Positions 15,717-25,125 of a stretch of 64,000 bases of DNA are shown piece by piece. Within the stretch, counting starts at the first letter, position 1. Each line of letters opens with the position of its first letter. This stretch comes from Rhodocista pekingensis (GTDB taxonomy: Bacteria > Pseudomonadota > Alphaproteobacteria > Azospirillales > Azospirillaceae): NCBI RefSeq assembly GCF_042665545.1, contig NZ_JBHTCM010000018.1:1-64000 (forward strand), read 5' to 3'. The position numbers were made by a program, and so were the translations under genes. The notes under the pieces were generated by a model. The model ran no database searches. It was not told the DNA's origin and saw only the letters and a list, made by a program, of their open reading frames with translations.

Positions 15717-18700
15717 GTGGGAGAGGGTGTCACGGCGGGGTTGCTGGCGAAGGTGGCTTTCGCCTGTTTTACCGGGGACACGGTTGCCGACGGGCTGCTG
15801 GGGGGTGCCGGCGACGTCATCGAACGGACCTTCGATGCCGTCCTGAGGCGCGCCCCGGGCGAGGTGCGCGCGGCGATCAGGGCCGCGGAAAAGGGAATCC
15901 GCGAATGCGACTCCCTTGTCCGGCTGGACGGGGGCGTGCAGGCCGGTGTGCGGAAGACGGCCGCGGACATCCTGCGCTGCCATCCGCTCCGCGCCGCGGA
16001 GATCGTCGGCTGCGATTACAGGCCGGGGGAGATCGCGGGCCTGCTGCTGGCACGGGGCGAAGGGCTGGCCGCCCTGCACCAGCGCCATCCGCGGGAAGCG
16101 GAAGCCCTGCGCGAGGTGCTGACCCTGCTCAGCGGGCACGCCCTTGTCCAGGCCCCCAACCTTGCGCGGGTGGAGGCGGAGTTCCGGCGGGAGGTCCTGT
16201 CCCGGCTGACTGATCTGGTGGAGGATGTCCGAAGCAGGAGGACCGGGGCGGCGGTCCTGGCGGACGCGCTGCTTCGCCCCGTCACGGTGGCGCCGGACTA
16301 TGATCCCCGCATCGCCCTTCTGTCCGCACGGCTGCTCGATCCGGAACATGCCCTGGCTCCGTTGACGGGACGCGATGCGATCCTGGACGAACTGGAGCAA
16401 TGGTGCGCCACCGGGATGCTCCTGGGCATCCAGCTTTTCGTCGGGCGCGGCGGCATCGGGAAGACACGGCTGGGCATCGAGCTGTGCCGCCGCCTCGCTC
16501 CCTTGCGTCGGGACAGGCCGCAGCAATGGCGGTGCGGCTTCCTTGGACACCAGGAGCCGGTGCTTCCCTCGGGAACCTGGGATGTGCTTGTCGAGGAAGA
16601 GCGCCCGCTTCTCATCGTCGTCGATTATGCAGAGCGCCGGCGGCAATCCCTGGCACGCCTGTTCGAAGCCCTTGAGCGCCGCCAGCATTGCCGTCCGGAT
16701 TCCGTGACCCGCGTGCTGCTGCTGGCGCGGAACACGGGGGACTGGTGGGACGACCTGCGCCAGGGTTCCGATTCCTATCTGCGGACGGCACTCAACAATT
16801 TCCGTATCACCCGGCCCGACGCGGTGGGGGTTCCCCGCCTGGAGCCGCAGGAGCGGGACCGGGTTTTCCAGGCAAGCCTGGAACGGTTCGCCACGGCCTT
16901 GCAGGTCCCGCCACCGGCATTGCGGACACCGGACTTCACGCCGCCGTCACGCCCTGGACAGGACGACCCCTTCGGCGCCGCCCTGTTCGTCCAGATGGCG
17001 GCCCTTGTGGCGGTCGAAGCGACGCGGGCGGGATCGTCGGCCATTGATCTGACCGACGCGGACGCGCTGCTCCAGTACGTCCTCGACCGGGAAACCGGCC
17101 TGTGGAAAGAGGCTTTGGGAGATGACCGCCCCCAGCTCGGAGCGGCGATCGTCCAGGCGGCGGCCCTGGCGACGCTCGTCGGCGGGGCGGAAACCCGCGC
17201 CGCCATGGGTGAGCTGCTGGACCGGACGCCGCTTCTGGGTGGGCAGCCCAGGGCCGTGATCGACCGCCTTGCCGATCTTCTCCACACGCACCTGTCCGAC
17301 CCGCTCTATGTCAATCCGCTGACCCCGGACACGTTGGGGGAGGACCTGGTCAATGCCGAACTGGTCCGCGATGCGTCCTTGATCGACGTCGTTTTCGGCG
17401 GGGAGACATCGGACGACCGGGTTGAAACCGCCCTGACGGTCCTGAACCGCCTTGCCGCCCGCCGTCCGGCGGCCGTCCGCTGGCTGGACCGCGTTGCCGA
17501 ACGCCATATGGACAGGATCGCCGTGCCCGCACTCCGGGTCGCGGTGGAACAGCCCGCGCCGATCGTGGACGTCTATCTGCGCCATCTGGACCGCCTGTCC
17601 CTGGAGCGGCTGATGCATGCCCACGATGCGTTACCGGAGAAGACGACGGCGCTGCGTGATCTCGCGTATACGGTTACTGACCATCTGGTTACCGCCTTCA
17701 GGGGGCAGGGGACCGCCTCTCCAGCGCTGGCGGCAACATTGAACAACCTGTCCAACAGCCTGTCGGACCTGGGCCATCGGGAGGCGGCGCTGGCGGCGAT
17801 CGAGGAGGCGGTGGCGATCCGGCGGGAGCTTGCGGCGGCGCGGCCGGATGCCTTCCGCCCGTACCTTGCGGTATCGCTGAACACCCTGTCCACCCACCTG
17901 TCGGCCCTGGGGCGCCGGGAGGCGGCGCTGGCGGCGGTCGAGGAGGCGGTGGCGGTCTACCGGGAGCTTGCGGCGGCGCAGCCGGATGCCTTCCGCTCGG
18001 ACCTTGCCCTGTCGCTGAACAATCTGTCCAACTGCCTGTCGGACCTGGGCCATCGGGAGGCGGCGCTGGCGGCGATCGAGGAGGCGGTGGCGATCCGGCG
18101 GGAGCTTGCGGCGGCGCGGCCGGATGCCTTCCGCCCGGACCTTGCCGGATCGCTGAACAACCTGTCCAACCGCCTGTCGGCCCTGGGTCGCCGGGAGGCG
18201 GCGCTGGCGGCGGTCGAGGAGGCGGTGGTGATCCGGCGGGAGCTTGCGGCGGCGCGGCCGGATGCCTTCCGCCCGGACCTTGCCGGATCGCTGAACAACC
18301 TGTCGACCTGCCTGTCGGCCCTGGGTCGCCGGGAGGCGGCGCTGGCGGCGATCGAGGAGGCGGTGGCGGTCTACCGGGAGCTTGCGGCGGCGCGGCCGGA
18401 GGCCTTCCGCCCATACCTTGCCCTGTCGCTGGACAACCTGTCGACCTGCCTGTCGGCCCTGGGTCACCGGGAGGCGGCGCTGGCGGCGATTGAGGAGGCG
18501 GTGGCGATCTATCGGGAGCTTGCGGCGGCGCGGCCGGATGCCTTCCGCCCGGACCTTGCCGGATCGCTGAACAACCTGTCCACCCACCTGTCGGCCCTGG
18601 GTCACCGGGAAGCGGCGCTGGCGGCGATCGAGGAGGCGGTGGCGGTCTACCGGGAGCTTGCGGCGGCGCGGCCGGATGCCTTCCGCCCGGACCTTGCCCT

Positions 18701-19508
18701 GTCGCTGAACAATCTGTCCAACCACCTGTCGGCCCTGGGCCATCGGGAGGCGGCGCTGGCGGCGGTCGAGGAGGCGGTGGCGGTCTACCGGGAGCTTGCG
18801 GCGGCGCGGCCGGATGCCTTCCGCCCGGACCTTGCCCGGTCGCTGAACAACCTGTCCAACCGTCTGTCGGACCTGGGCCATCGGGAGGCGGCGCTGGCGG
18901 CTATCGAGGAGGCGGTGGCGGTCTACCGGGAGCTTGCGGCGGCGCGGCCGGATGCCTTCCGCCCGGACCTTGCCCTGTCGCTGAACAATCTGTCCAACCA
19001 CCTGTCGGCCCTGGGCCATCGGGAGGCGGCGCTGGCGGCGGTCGAGGAGGCGGTGGCGGTCTACCGGGAGCTTGCGGCGGCGCGGCCGGATGCCTTCCGC
19101 CCGGACCTTGCCCTGTCGCTGAACAACCTGTCGACCTGCCTGTCGGAGCTGGGCCATCGGGAGGCAGCGCTGGCGGCGGTCGAGGAGGCGGTGGCGATCT
19201 GGCGGGAGCTTGCGGCGGCGCGGCCGGATGCCTTCCACCCGGACCTTGCCCGGTCGCTGAGCGTTCGCCGCGACTGCCGGCGGGCGCTGGGACAGCACGA
19301 CGCTGCCCTGTCGGACGCCGACGAGGCCCTGCGCCTGCTCTTCCCGCATTTCCAGGCGGTGCCGGCGGCCTTCGGGGGGTTGCTGATCCGACTCGTCGCC
19401 GACTATCTGGAAAGCGCGGAAGAGGCCGGGCGGACGCCGGACGGGGACCTGCTGCACCCGATCGTCAATGCCCTGGTCGAGCACGGCTTTCTGGAACGGC
19501 CGGATTAG
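15717..19508 (+). CDS. STAND-type P-loop NTPase with tandem TPR array
   Basis: 1263-residue protein. Residues 1-220 form an N-terminal domain without a family I recognise, perhaps a signalling or effector-associated module. A nucleotide-binding domain follows: Walker A G-R-G-G-I-G-K-T at 243-250, Walker B L-L-I-V-V-D-Y-A-E at 298-306, and V-L-L-L-A-R-N as a sensor region, consistent with STAND ATPases. From residue 671 come 11 nearly identical 46-residue TPR units (DNA 17727-19244, 138 bp each) and a degenerate twelfth. Such architecture is known from bacterial signalling and from NLR-like phage defence proteins, but the role here is inference. GTG 15717 has GGAAGG six bases upstream. No partner gene is adjacent. 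Confidence 0.8.
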   Translation: MGEGVTAGLLAKVAFACFTGDTVADGLLGGAGDVIERTFDAVLRRAPGEVRAAIRAAEKGIRECDSLVRLDGGVQAGVRKTAADILRCHPLRAAEIVGCDYRPGEIAGLLLARGEGLAALHQRHPREAEALREVLTLLSGHALVQAPNLARVEAEFRREVLSRLTDLVEDVRSRRTGAAVLADALLRPVTVAPDYDPRIALLSARLLDPEHALAPLTGRDAILDELEQWCATGMLLGIQLFVGRGGIGKTRLGIELCRRLAPLRRDRPQQWRCGFLGHQEPVLPSGTWDVLVEEERPLLIVVDYAERRRQSLARLFEALERRQHCRPDSVTRVLLLARNTGDWWDDLRQGSDSYLRTALNNFRITRPDAVGVPRLEPQERDRVFQASLERFATALQVPPPALRTPDFTPPSRPGQDDPFGAALFVQMAALVAVEATRAGSSAIDLTDADALLQYVLDRETGLWKEALGDDRPQLGAAIVQAAALATLVGGAETRAAMGELLDRTPLLGGQPRAVIDRLADLLHTHLSDPLYVNPLTPDTLGEDLVNAELVRDASLIDVVFGGETSDDRVETALTVLNRLAARRPAAVRWLDRVAERHMDRIAVPALRVAVEQPAPIVDVYLRHLDRLSLERLMHAHDALPEKTTALRDLAYTVTDHLVTAFRGQGTASPALAATLNNLSNSLSDLGHREAALAAIEEAVAIRRELAAARPDAFRPYLAVSLNTLSTHLSALGRREAALAAVEEAVAVYRELAAAQPDAFRSDLALSLNNLSNCLSDLGHREAALAAIEEAVAIRRELAAARPDAFRPDLAGSLNNLSNRLSALGRREAALAAVEEAVVIRRELAAARPDAFRPDLAGSLNNLSTCLSALGRREAALAAIEEAVAVYRELAAARPEAFRPYLALSLDNLSTCLSALGHREAALAAIEEAVAIYRELAAARPDAFRPDLAGSLNNLSTHLSALGHREAALAAIEEAVAVYRELAAARPDAFRPDLALSLNNLSNHLSALGHREAALAAVEEAVAVYRELAAARPDAFRPDLARSLNNLSNRLSDLGHREAALAAIEEAVAVYRELAAARPDAFRPDLALSLNNLSNHLSALGHREAALAAVEEAVAVYRELAAARPDAFRPDLALSLNNLSTCLSELGHREAALAAVEEAVAIWRELAAARPDAFHPDLARSLSVRRDCRRALGQHDAALSDADEALRLLFPHFQAVPAAFGGLLIRLVADYLESAEEAGRTPDGDLLHPIVNALVEHGFLERPD
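17727..19244 (+). repeat. Eleven 138-bp tandem repeats encoding TPR units
   Basis: Eleven in-frame copies of a 138-bp unit, each giving a 46-residue helix pair of the form L-A-x-S-L-N-N-L-S-x-x-L-S-x-L-G ... R-E-A-A-L-A-A. Copies differ at a few positions (A/D/E after LS, H/R after G, I/V and R/Y choices). Units 8 (18693-18830) and 10 (18969-19106) are identical at DNA level, and the identical tract extends to 211 bp (18627-18837 equals 18903-19113), showing recent copying inside the array. Confidence 0.95.
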
Positions 19509-19606
19509 CGCCCCCGGGCTTCGCAGGGCGCCCTCTCTTCCCGTATGGTCTCTCCCCAGGACCGGGTGCTGGCGCCCGGGGACGGAAGACGAGGAGAGAG
19601 GGAGCC

Positions 19607-20185
19607 ATGAGGATGCGCAAAGCGGCGGCGCGGATCGCGGCCGGGCTGGTGGTGGCCGGGGGGATGCTGGGCGGGTTGGCGGCGGCGGGGCCGGCGCTGG
19701 CCGGGGAGTTCCGGCTGACCAGCACGGACATGGCCGAGGGGGCGGCGCTGACGCAGAAGCAGGTCTTCAACGGCTTCGGGTGCAGCGGCCAGAACATCTC
19801 CCCGCAGTTGAGCTGGTCCGGCGCGCCCGCGGGCACGAAGAGCTTCGTCGTCACCGCCTACGATCCCGACGCGCCCACCGGCTCCGGCTGGTGGCACTGG
19901 GTCGTCTACGACATCCCGGCCGACGCCACCGGCCTGCCGGCGAACGCGGCCGAAGGCCGTGGGCTGCCGGCCGGGGCGGTGCAGGCGCGCAACGATTTCG
20001 GCACCGCCGGCTTCGGCGGCGCCTGCCCGCCGCCCGGCGAGGTCCACCGCTACGAGTTCCGCGTCTTCGCCCTGGGGGTGGAGAGGCTCGACGTGGACCC
20101 CGCGGCCAGCCCCGCCCTGATCGGCTTCATGACCCGCGCCAACGCCCTGGGCGTGGCCAGACTGACGGCGGTCTACACCCGCTGA
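19607..20185 (+). CDS. YbhB/YbcL family (PEBP-like) protein, exported
   Basis: 192-residue protein of the phosphatidylethanolamine-binding/Raf-kinase-inhibitor-like family. A signal peptide with a long Ala/Gly/Leu core ends at A-L-A-G near residue 33, so it is probably periplasmic. Family motifs are clear: N-I-S-P-Q-L-S-W-S-G-A-P, Y-D-P-D-A-P-T-G-S-G-W-W-H-W-V-V-Y-D-I-P, and G-G-A-C-P-P-P-G-E-V-H-R-Y with the ligand-pocket histidine. Cellular function in bacteria is unclear. A good AGAGGGAG Shine-Dalgarno precedes ATG 19607. Confidence 0.92.
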   Translation: MRMRKAAARIAAGLVVAGGMLGGLAAAGPALAGEFRLTSTDMAEGAALTQKQVFNGFGCSGQNISPQLSWSGAPAGTKSFVVTAYDPDAPTGSGWWHWVVYDIPADATGLPANAAEGRGLPAGAVQARNDFGTAGFGGACPPPGEVHRYEFRVFALGVERLDVDPAASPALIGFMTRANALGVARLTAVYTR

Positions 20186-20386
20186 GCCCGGCGCCACCTC
20201 GGTTCCCCGCCCCCGTTCCGTCTCCTGGTGGAGCGCGGGGGCGGGGGCGTGGGGGGACGGCGGGCCGGCCGCAAGGGGCGCCGCCTGCCCCGTCGGTGCA
20301 GCCCTGCCGTCCCGCCGGGGCTGTGGTCAAAGCCGCGGCGATGCGCTAAGCGGAACGGTCCAACCGTTTCGCCCGGAACCGTTCCC

Positions 20387-21640
20387 ATGAGCCAGCGCCC
20401 CCCGTCCTCCCCGGACGCCACCGCCCTGCCGGTCTCGCTCGACGACATCCGCGCCGCCGCCGAGGCGCTGCGCGGGCAGGTGGTGGAAACGCCCTGCATC
20501 CCCTCGCGCACCCTGTCGCAGATCACGGGGGCGGAGATCTGGGTCAAGTTCGAGAACCTCCAGTTCACCGCCAGCTTCAAGGAGCGCGGCGCCTTCAACA
20601 AGCTGCGCACGCTGACGGAGGAGGAGCGCCGCCGCGGCGTCGTCGCCATGTCGGCCGGCAACCATGCCCAGGGCGTGGCCTACCATGCCGGGCGGCTGGG
20701 CGTGCCGGCCACCATCGTGATGCCCGAGGGCACGCCCTTCGTGAAGGTGGAGCACACCGAGAACTTCGGCGCCCGCGTCGTGCTGAAGGGCGCCAACCTG
20801 GGCGAGAGCCAGCTTGAGGCCGAGCGGCTGGTGCAGGAGGAGGGGCTGGTCCTGGTCCACCCCTACGACGATGCCGAGGTGATCGCCGGCCAGGGCACCG
20901 TCGCGCTGGAGATGCTGGCGGCGGCGCCGGACCTGGAGGTGCTGGTCGTGCCGGTCGGCGGCGGCGGCCTGATCTCCGGCATCGCCACCGCGGCCAAGGC
21001 GCTGAAGCCCGACATCGAGGTGGTGGGCGTGGAGGTCGAGGCCTATGCCGCCGTGGCCCAGGCCCTGCGCGGCGAGCCGCCCCATGTCGGCGGCGACACC
21101 ATCGCCGAGGGCATCGCCGTCAAGAATGTCGGCCGCCTGACCTTGCAGATCATCCGCGCCCTGGTGGACGAGGTGATGCTGGTCCCCGATGCGGAGGTGG
21201 AGCGGGCCGTCGCCCTGTTCCTGAACATCGAGAAGACGGTGGCGGAAGGGGCGGGGGCCGCCGGGCTGGCCGCGGTGCTGAACCATCCGGAGCGGTTCCA
21301 GGGCCGCAAGGTCGGGCTGGTGCTCTGCGGCGGCAACATCGACAGCCGCCTGCTGGCCCAGGTCATCATGCGCCAGCTTGTGCGCGAGGGCCGGCTGATC
21401 GCCCTGCGCATCGCCATCCCCGACCGGCCCGGCGGGCTGGGCCGCATCACCAGCGTGGTGGGCGATGCCGGCGGCAACATCATCGAGGCGATGCACCAGC
21501 GCCTGTTCACCACCGCCACGGTGAAGTCCACCGACATCGACCTGACCATCGAGTGCCGCAGCGCCCGCCACGCCGCCAAGGTCGTGCAGGCCCTGCGCGA
21601 CGCCGGCTTCGGGGTGAAGATCCTGACCGGCGGGGTGTAG
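20387..21640 (+). CDS. ilvA: Threonine ammonia-lyase
   Basis: 417-residue PLP enzyme converting threonine to 2-oxobutanoate and ammonia, the first step to isoleucine. The PLP lysine is in T-A-S-F-K-E-R-G-A-F-N-K-L; S-A-G-N-H-A-Q-G and the phosphate-binding V-G-G-G-G-L-I-S-G follow. The last 80 residues form an ACT-like regulatory domain (I-A-I-P-D-R-P-G-G-L). Length and single ACT domain match the medium-length IlvA group (TIGR01127) rather than the 510-residue biosynthetic enzyme with a double domain. ATG 20387 directly precedes the family N-terminus; upstream in-frame starts give unrelated low-complexity sequence. Confidence 0.93.
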   Translation: MSQRPPSSPDATALPVSLDDIRAAAEALRGQVVETPCIPSRTLSQITGAEIWVKFENLQFTASFKERGAFNKLRTLTEEERRRGVVAMSAGNHAQGVAYHAGRLGVPATIVMPEGTPFVKVEHTENFGARVVLKGANLGESQLEAERLVQEEGLVLVHPYDDAEVIAGQGTVALEMLAAAPDLEVLVVPVGGGGLISGIATAAKALKPDIEVVGVEVEAYAAVAQALRGEPPHVGGDTIAEGIAVKNVGRLTLQIIRALVDEVMLVPDAEVERAVALFLNIEKTVAEGAGAAGLAAVLNHPERFQGRKVGLVLCGGNIDSRLLAQVIMRQLVREGRLIALRIAIPDRPGGLGRITSVVGDAGGNIIEAMHQRLFTTATVKSTDIDLTIECRSARHAAKVVQALRDAGFGVKILTGGV

Positions 21641-21749
21641 GGCCGGTCCGGGACATTGCAACGGGGTTAACCCGATCCGGTTGACCGCGCCGGACGGCGG
21701 CGTCACCCTTGGGCATCGGACCGTCCTGCGCCGATCTGCCGGGGGAGCC

Positions 21750-23093
21750 ATGAACCGCCTGCGCACCGTGAGCTGGCTGCGGCACGCCGTGTTCGCCTTC
21801 GCCTATGCGGCGCTGGCGCTGGCCGTGGCCCTGACCCTGTCGCTGACCGTCGCCGGGGTGGACCGGGACGAGGCCGTGCTGTTCGGCCTTCTCACCTTCG
21901 TCTTCGGCGCCCTGCTGCACGAGTTCTGGAGCCGCACCGAGTCGCAGGAGCGGCTGGAGGCCCGGATGTGGCGTCTGCAACGGCAGCAGGACGAAATCCG
22001 CGTCCTGCTGGCCCGGCTGGACGAACGGCTGAGCGGCACCATCCCCCTGCGCGGGGAGGTGGCGAGCATCGTCTCCGAAGCGCGCCTGCTGGAGCGGCTG
22101 GCCGGACAGCTTCCGCCGCAGCCGGCCGCGCCGGCCCCGGTGGTGGAGGCGCCCGCCCCGGAGCCTGTCGCGGAGGCCCCCGTCGCGGAGCCCGACACCG
22201 GAGCGGCGGCGGACGGGGACGCGGCCGATCCCGCACCGGAGCCGCCGCGGGACCTGTTCACGCCCCGCCCCGCCCTGCGGGTGCCGCCGACCCCGCTGAC
22301 GGCCCCGCTGACGGCTGCCCCGCCGCCGCCGGCAGGCCCGGACGACGCCGCGGTGCTGGACAGCATCCGCCGCGCCCTGCGCGCCGACCAGGTGGACATC
22401 TTCCTGCAACCGATCGTCAGCCTGCCGCAGCGCAAGCACCGCTATTACGAGGTCTTCTCCCGCATCCGCGACGGCGGGGGCGAAAGCTACCTGACGCCCG
22501 ACCGCTATCTGGCCGTGGCCGAGCGGGCGGGGCTGATCGCGGCGATCGACAACATGCTGCTGTTCCGCTGCATCCAGCTCATCCGCGAGACGGAGAAGCG
22601 GCACCAGACGGTCGGCTTCATGTGCAACATCTCCGCCGCCACGCTGAACGACAGCGGCTTCATGGGCGAGTTCGTGCAGTACATGGGCCAGCACCCGAAC
22701 CTCGCCGCCAAGCTGGTGTTCGAGCTGGCCCAGGCGGACCTGATGCAGGGAGGGCTGTTCGCCACCGGCTTCCTGGACGGGCTGAAGCGGCTGGGCTTCC
22801 GCTTCTCCATGGACCAGGTGGAGCGGCTGGACGTGGACTGGGACGAGATGGCCCGGCACGAGATCCGCTACGTGAAGCTGGACGCCGCCCGCCTGCTCGA
22901 CCCCGACGGCCGCTTCGCCGACCCCCGCGCCGTGCGCGAGCTGAAGCACACGCTGGACCGCAACGCCATCGACCTGATCGTGGAGAAGGTAGAGACGGAC
23001 CAGCAGCTCCTGGAGCTGCTGGACCTCTATATCGACTTCGGCCAGGGCTACCTGTTCGGGGAGCCGCGGCTGGCGAAGAAGCCGACCGGCTGA
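21750..23093 (+). CDS. TipF-like membrane protein with degenerate EAL domain
   Basis: 447-residue protein: two hydrophobic helices at about 11-31 and 42-58, a coiled-coil-like stretch rich in Arg, Glu and Gln (65-120), an Ala/Pro linker, and a C-terminal EAL domain from about 200. Catalytic positions are not kept: the EAL triplet reads E-V-F at residue 234, the metal-binding E-x-x-E is E-L-A-Q, and the DDFG loop reads D-Q-V-E. It is therefore probably a c-di-GMP receptor or structural protein, not a phosphodiesterase. Architecture and length match Caulobacter TipF, which directs flagellum assembly; orthology is inferred. Confidence 0.75.
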   Translation: MNRLRTVSWLRHAVFAFAYAALALAVALTLSLTVAGVDRDEAVLFGLLTFVFGALLHEFWSRTESQERLEARMWRLQRQQDEIRVLLARLDERLSGTIPLRGEVASIVSEARLLERLAGQLPPQPAAPAPVVEAPAPEPVAEAPVAEPDTGAAADGDAADPAPEPPRDLFTPRPALRVPPTPLTAPLTAAPPPPAGPDDAAVLDSIRRALRADQVDIFLQPIVSLPQRKHRYYEVFSRIRDGGGESYLTPDRYLAVAERAGLIAAIDNMLLFRCIQLIRETEKRHQTVGFMCNISAATLNDSGFMGEFVQYMGQHPNLAAKLVFELAQADLMQGGLFATGFLDGLKRLGFRFSMDQVERLDVDWDEMARHEIRYVKLDAARLLDPDGRFADPRAVRELKHTLDRNAIDLIVEKVETDQQLLELLDLYIDFGQGYLFGEPRLAKKPTG

Positions 23094-23196
23094 CCGGCAC
23101 CCGCCGGGGGCGCCGCGGGTTGCGCCGGGGGCCGTGCCTGGGCTACCACCGGGGTGGAGACCCGTTCCTCCCGCCCCGCAAGCCCCGGCCTGCCGC

Positions 23197-24093
23197 ATGA
23201 CCGCACCGATCCCGCTCCATCACGGCCTCCGCGAGGTCGCCGACCGCTATGACGGCTACATCCTGGACCTCTGGGGCGTGCTGCACGACGGCGAGCAGGC
23301 CTATCCCGGCGTCCATGAGGCGCTGCGCGCGCTGAAGGCGCGGGGCAAGTGGATCTGCCTGCTGTCGAACGCGCCGCGCCGCTTCCCCGGCACGCTGAAG
23401 CGGCTGGAGGGGATGGGCCTGACGCCCGATCTCTGGCACGCCATGATGACCTCGGGCGAGGCGGCGCACCTCGCGCTGCGCGACCCGCCGGACGACTGGC
23501 ACGCCGCCCTGGGGCCGCGGCTCTACCATCTGGGGCCGCCGCGCGACGCCGACGTGTACGAGGGACTGCCCGGCCGCATCCGGGTGGCGACGCCGGAGGA
23601 GGCGGACTTCGTCGTCAACACCGGGGTGGACGATTTCGACGAGACGGTCGCCGACTACGAGCCGGTGCTGCGCCGCTGCGCCGACCGCCGCCTGCCCATG
23701 GTCTGCGCCAACCCCGACCTGATCGTACATGTCGGGCCGAAGCTGGTGGTCTGCGCCGGCCTGCTGGCCCAGCGCTACGAGGAGATGGGGGGCGAGGTGC
23801 GCTACCACGGCAAGCCGCACCCGCCGGTCTACCGCCGCTGCTTCGACCTGCTGGCCGGGCTGGCGGGGGCGCCGCTGGACCCGGCCCGCATCGTCGCCAT
23901 CGGGGACAGCCTGCGCACCGACGTGGCCGGGGCCCGCGCCGCCGGGATCGACGCCATCCTGGTCACCGGCGGCATCCACCGGGACGAGCTGGACGCCGCG
24001 GCCGGCGGCCACGGCGATCCGGCGAAGCTGGAGGAGATCGCGGCCGCCGCCCCGGCCCGGCCGACCGGCGCCCTGCCGGCCCTGGTCTGGTAG
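23197..24093 (+). CDS. TIGR01459 family HAD-type hydrolase
   Basis: 298-residue HAD-superfamily phosphatase of the class IIA type related to NagD and TIGR01459. Motif I is D-L-W-G-V-L-H-D-G (residues about 22-30; the first Asp is the nucleophile), motif II L-L-S-N-A-P-R-R, and motif III/IV G-K-P-H-P-P-V-Y ... A-I-G-D-S-L-R-T-D-V-x-G-A. The substrate is unknown; relatives act on small sugar phosphates. The start at 23197 places motif I at the usual distance. It is convergent with the molybdopterin oxidoreductase gene. Confidence 0.9.
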   Translation: MTAPIPLHHGLREVADRYDGYILDLWGVLHDGEQAYPGVHEALRALKARGKWICLLSNAPRRFPGTLKRLEGMGLTPDLWHAMMTSGEAAHLALRDPPDDWHAALGPRLYHLGPPRDADVYEGLPGRIRVATPEEADFVVNTGVDDFDETVADYEPVLRRCADRRLPMVCANPDLIVHVGPKLVVCAGLLAQRYEEMGGEVRYHGKPHPPVYRRCFDLLAGLAGAPLDPARIVAIGDSLRTDVAGARAAGIDAILVTGGIHRDELDAAAGGHGDPAKLEEIAAAAPARPTGALPALVW

Positions 24094-24150
24094 GGCGGGT
24101 CCGGCAGGGCCGGTCTGGTGGCGCGGGCGGCGCGCGGGTTCAGGCCGCGG

Positions 24151-24813
24151 TCAGGAGTAGCGCTGCTCCTTCCAGGGGTCGCCCTCGTTGTGGTAGCCGC
24201 GCTCCTCCCAGAAGCCGGGCCGGTCCTCGGCCAGGAACTCCATGCGGTTCACCCACTTGGCCGATTTCCAGAAATAGAGCTTCGGCACCACCACGCGCAC
24301 GGGGCCGCCATGCTCCCGCGTGATCGGCTTGCCCTCCCAGGTGTCGGCCAGCAGCACGTCGTCATCGTCGAAGGCGGCCAGCGGCAGGTTGGTGGTGTAG
24401 CCGTCGAAGCTGTGGAACAGGATGTGCCGCGCCTCCGGCTTCGGCTTCACGACCGACAGGATGTGCCGGGCCGACACGCCCTCCCAGAGATTCTCGTAGC
24501 GCGACCAGGCGGTGACGCAATGGATGTCGGAGACATCCTGGAAGCGCGGCTGGGCGCGGAAATCGTCCCACTTCCAGACGGTCGGGGTCTCCACCAGCCC
24601 GTCCACCCGCAGGTGCCAGGTCTCGGGCCGGATGTCGGGCTGCACGCCCAGATCCAGCACCGGCCAGTTCTTCACCTCGCGCTGGCCGGGCGGCAGGCGC
24701 TGCCCGGGCTCGCCCTGGATGCCGGTCAGGTGCCGGCCCTCCCGCGCCCAGCGCTGCTTGCTCTCCACCAGCTTCTGCTTGATCTGGCCGATCAGGCCCG
24801 GATCGTCGGGCAT
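24151..24813 (-). CDS. Sulfite oxidase-like molybdopterin-dependent oxidoreductase
   Basis: 220-residue protein of the YuiH/sulfite-oxidase fold. The molybdenum-ligating cysteine sits in D-I-H-C-V-T-A-W-S, followed by W-E-G-V and later H-G-G-P-V-R-V-V-V-P-K-L-Y-F-W-K-S-A-K-W, the conserved core of COG2041. There is no signal peptide, so a cytosolic location is likely, unlike MsrP. The natural substrate of this branch is not established. It stands alone; the next upstream gene is divergent. Confidence 0.9.
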   Translation of the reverse strand: MPDDPGLIGQIKQKLVESKQRWAREGRHLTGIQGEPGQRLPPGQREVKNWPVLDLGVQPDIRPETWHLRVDGLVETPTVWKWDDFRAQPRFQDVSDIHCVTAWSRYENLWEGVSARHILSVVKPKPEARHILFHSFDGYTTNLPLAAFDDDDVLLADTWEGKPITREHGGPVRVVVPKLYFWKSAKWVNRMEFLAEDRPGFWEERGYHNEGDPWKEQRYS

Positions 24814-25125
24814 CGCCTTCCATCCCCGTCAACGGTTCCGCTGGACATAACATAGCGGCCGGCACGGCGCAGGGCGAGGGGGGCGGCGGCAGGGCGGCCC
24901 TTCCGGCCATGCGCGGCCCGGCGCGGCCCTGCCGCCCGGCCGGGGCCGCCCACACTTGTCACCGGGGGTCCGGCAGGGCGGGGCGGCGGCGGGGAGGCCG
25001 CGCACAGCAAGGCGGAACGGACGCGCCGGCCCCCCCACGGGGACGGGGCGGCCGGGTCGCCGGACGGTGCGAAGGGGGTAGCCGGGTTGGCAGCCCGCGC
25101 CGGCCCCGCTAGTCTGCGCGCCGAC

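Noticed and set aside
17727..19244. Regular 138-bp periodicity as a CRISPR-like or satellite array
   Set aside because: Units are in frame, contiguous without spacers, and encode the helix pairs of a TPR domain inside one long reading frame.
24094..24150. Hairpin-like GC sequence between the HAD and sulfite oxidase-like genes
   Set aside because: Short imperfect stems are expected at this base composition and no T-rich tail follows.
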